DNA of 39,728 nt from Clostridiales bacterium. GTDB taxonomy: Bacteria; Bacillota; Clostridia; Saccharofermentanales; Saccharofermentanaceae. Under the pieces are notes generated by a model that saw only the letters and a program-made list of their open reading frames with translations, did not search any database and was not told the origin of the DNA. The stretch lies in assembly GCA_017615325.1 (NCBI GenBank), contig JAGAAI010000070.1:1-39728 (forward strand), given 5' to 3'. Position 1 is the stretch's first letter, and each line of letters begins with the position of its first letter. Shown in pieces: positions 39,012 through 39,728 of this stretch. The translations under genes and the position numbers were made by a program.

Positions 39012-39377
39012 ATGGAACTTCAGGTATTAGATCAGCCTTTATCTGTCTGCAAGATCAGTGACATAAGTCTCGCTGATCTGTCTTCAGACATCTTCTTCAT
39101 CGGAAAGACTGATGAAGAGATCTCGCTTGTATGCAGCACGGATTCGGTTCCGGATGAGACGGTCGAGCGAGAAGACGGCTGGAGAGGCTTTAGGATAGCA
39201 GGCACGCTGGACTTTTCGCTCGTAGGTATACTATCTAAGATCTCAGGCATATTGGCTGACAACAAGATAGGGATATTCGCAGTCTCCACTTACAATACAG
39301 ACTATATCCTCGTGAAAGAGGAGAATTTCGACCGTGCGCTGGCTCTTCTTGCCGACGCAGGGTATTCCATTAGCTGA
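39012..39377 (+). CDS. ACT-domain protein
   Basis: A 121-residue protein with two ACT-like halves. The second is clearest: GTLDFSLVGILSKISGILAD, NKIGIFAVSTYNTDYILVKE. The family resembles small ACT/CASTOR-like bacterial proteins that may bind amino acids. It starts three bases after the ATPase stop with no ribosome site of its own, so translation is probably coupled. An amino acid sensor encoded with an amino acid importer is a reasonable inference, not shown. Confidence 0.8.
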   Translation: MELQVLDQPLSVCKISDISLADLSSDIFFIGKTDEEISLVCSTDSVPDETVEREDGWRGFRIAGTLDFSLVGILSKISGILADNKIGIFAVSTYNTDYILVKEENFDRALALLADAGYSIS

Positions 39378-39381
39378 TTAT

Positions 39382-39445
39382 TGTTGACGCATTTGGCTTG
39401 ATTTGTTGACGAATTTGTCAACAAACAGGGCTGTTTGCGTCAACA
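39382..39445 (+). repeat. nested inverted repeat after the ACT gene
   Basis: Four copies of one heptamer are arranged symmetrically about 39413.5: TGTTGAC at 39382 and 39404, GTCAACA at 39417 and 39439. The inner pair forms TTGTTGAC-N6-GTCAACAA. The outer arms TGTTGACGCA / TGCGTCAACA extend it to a 64-base imperfect palindrome. An alternative stem GGGCTGTT / AACAGCCC competes with the outer arm. Confidence 0.65.
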
Positions 39446-39451
39446 GCCCAC

Positions 39452-39485
39452 AAAAAAAGCCGCTCCCGGAGGAACGGCCTTTTTG
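39452..39485. terminator. bidirectional terminator between importer operon and pfp
   Basis: GCCG (39459-39462) and CGGC (39475-39478) with inner CC/GG pairs are flanked by seven A on the left and TTTTT on the right. This gives a T-run in both directions. It would end both the rightward operon and the leftward phosphofructokinase gene. Confidence 0.8.
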
Positions 39486-39503
39486 TTTCTGATCTTTAGT
39501 CTA

Positions 39504-39728
39504 TCAGGACTTCTCGAGTGCGAGTGTTCTTGTTGTGATGTCGCAGACTTCGGAAGGTCCGTAGTACTGGATTGCACCGGGATATGTAAAGCATGTCTCA
39601 ACAGCCCACTTCTCACGGTTAGCTTCAAAGAACTTGAAAGGCTTGCCGTCGAGCTCAACAAGAGCCTTGCGGATTACCGGCTTGTCCTCACCGTTTCTTC
39701 TTTCCATGTTCATCATCTTTGTGATAGG
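39504..39728 (-). CDS. pyrophosphate-dependent phosphofructokinase, C-terminal part
   Basis: The last 74 residues of a gene that runs off the right edge. [40 protein letters not shown] and [20 protein letters not shown] match the C terminus of the long diphosphate-fructose-6-phosphate phosphotransferases, a reversible glycolytic step common in anaerobes. The frame is open to the window end (PITK before the first Met), so no start lies here. The short piece makes the call good but not certain. Confidence 0.75.
   Translation of the reverse strand, partial: PITKMMNMERRNGEDKPVIRKALVELDGKPFKFFEANREKWAVETCFTYPGAIQYYGPSEVCDITTRTLALEKS

Overview
The window looks like a stretch of chromosome from an anaerobic Gram-positive bacterium of class Clostridia. 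The evidence is the SCIFF peptide with its radical SAM maturase, a divIC-rqcP-recR-ybaB-dnaX-ffs cluster, a Veg protein, formate-tetrahydrofolate ligase, many lipoproteins, strong GGAGG ribosome binding sites and many extended -10 promoters (TGnTATAAT). The domain-permuted GH3 glucosidase resembles those described from rumen and gut Clostridia. The sporulation genes yabP and yabQ, which often lie between rqcP and divIC in spore formers, are absent here. A non-sporulating gut or rumen lineage (Oscillospirales/Saccharofermentans-like) is my inference, not proven. I see no phage, insertion sequence, CRISPR array or rRNA.

Layout. 1-1.9 kb: the SCIFF precursor (scfA) and its maturase (scfB), separated by an attenuator-like hairpin. 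1.9-4.2 kb: an Orn/Lys/Arg decarboxylase family protein and a zinc-ribbon protein with an eroded HD domain. 4.5-8.9 kb: a small conserved protein, then the leftward housekeeping cluster divIC, rqcP, recR, ybaB, dnaX and the SRP RNA. 8.9-12.4 kb: an apparently inactive beta-lactamase-fold membrane protein, fhs, and divergent veg. 12.6-15.9 kb: permuted GH3 beta-glucosidase converging on an RsuA-type pseudouridine synthase. 16.0-20.0 kb: Smr protein, family 4 uracil-DNA glycosylase, tRNA-Gln(CUG), a DUF998-like membrane protein on an apparently leaderless mRNA, a membrane coiled-coil protein, exonuclease III, an Spx/ArsC-like protein and a tautomerase. 20.1-24.4 kb: an ECF sigma factor, its likely anti-sigma partner, two surface lipoproteins, and an AraC-HTH/GGDEF fusion. 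24.4-27.7 kb: two leftward genes built from three copies of one zinc-ribbon/helical/coiled-coil module, then a lipoprotein with YD-like repeats. 27.7-32.2 kb: a leftward probable operon of three tandem paralogous small membrane proteins, an Lgt-like protein and an ABC transporter. 32.2-36.1 kb: a flavin-binding-fold protein sharing a symmetric divergent promoter with that operon, a second ECF sigma/anti-sigma pair, and a MATE exporter. 36.1-39.4 kb: a polar amino acid ABC importer with an ACT-domain protein. The window ends in the 3' part of a pyrophosphate-dependent phosphofructokinase.

The most unusual locus is the amino acid importer. Its binding protein appears to be a natural circular permutation, with the C-terminal end of the fold placed directly behind the lipobox. 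Its permease carries an extra zinc ribbon and a two-helix membrane domain at the N terminus, and an ACT-domain protein follows. Other novel-looking units are the thrice-repeated zinc-ribbon module (24.4-26.8 kb) and the triplet of paralogous membrane proteins upstream of the Lgt-like/ABC genes (27.7-32.2 kb).
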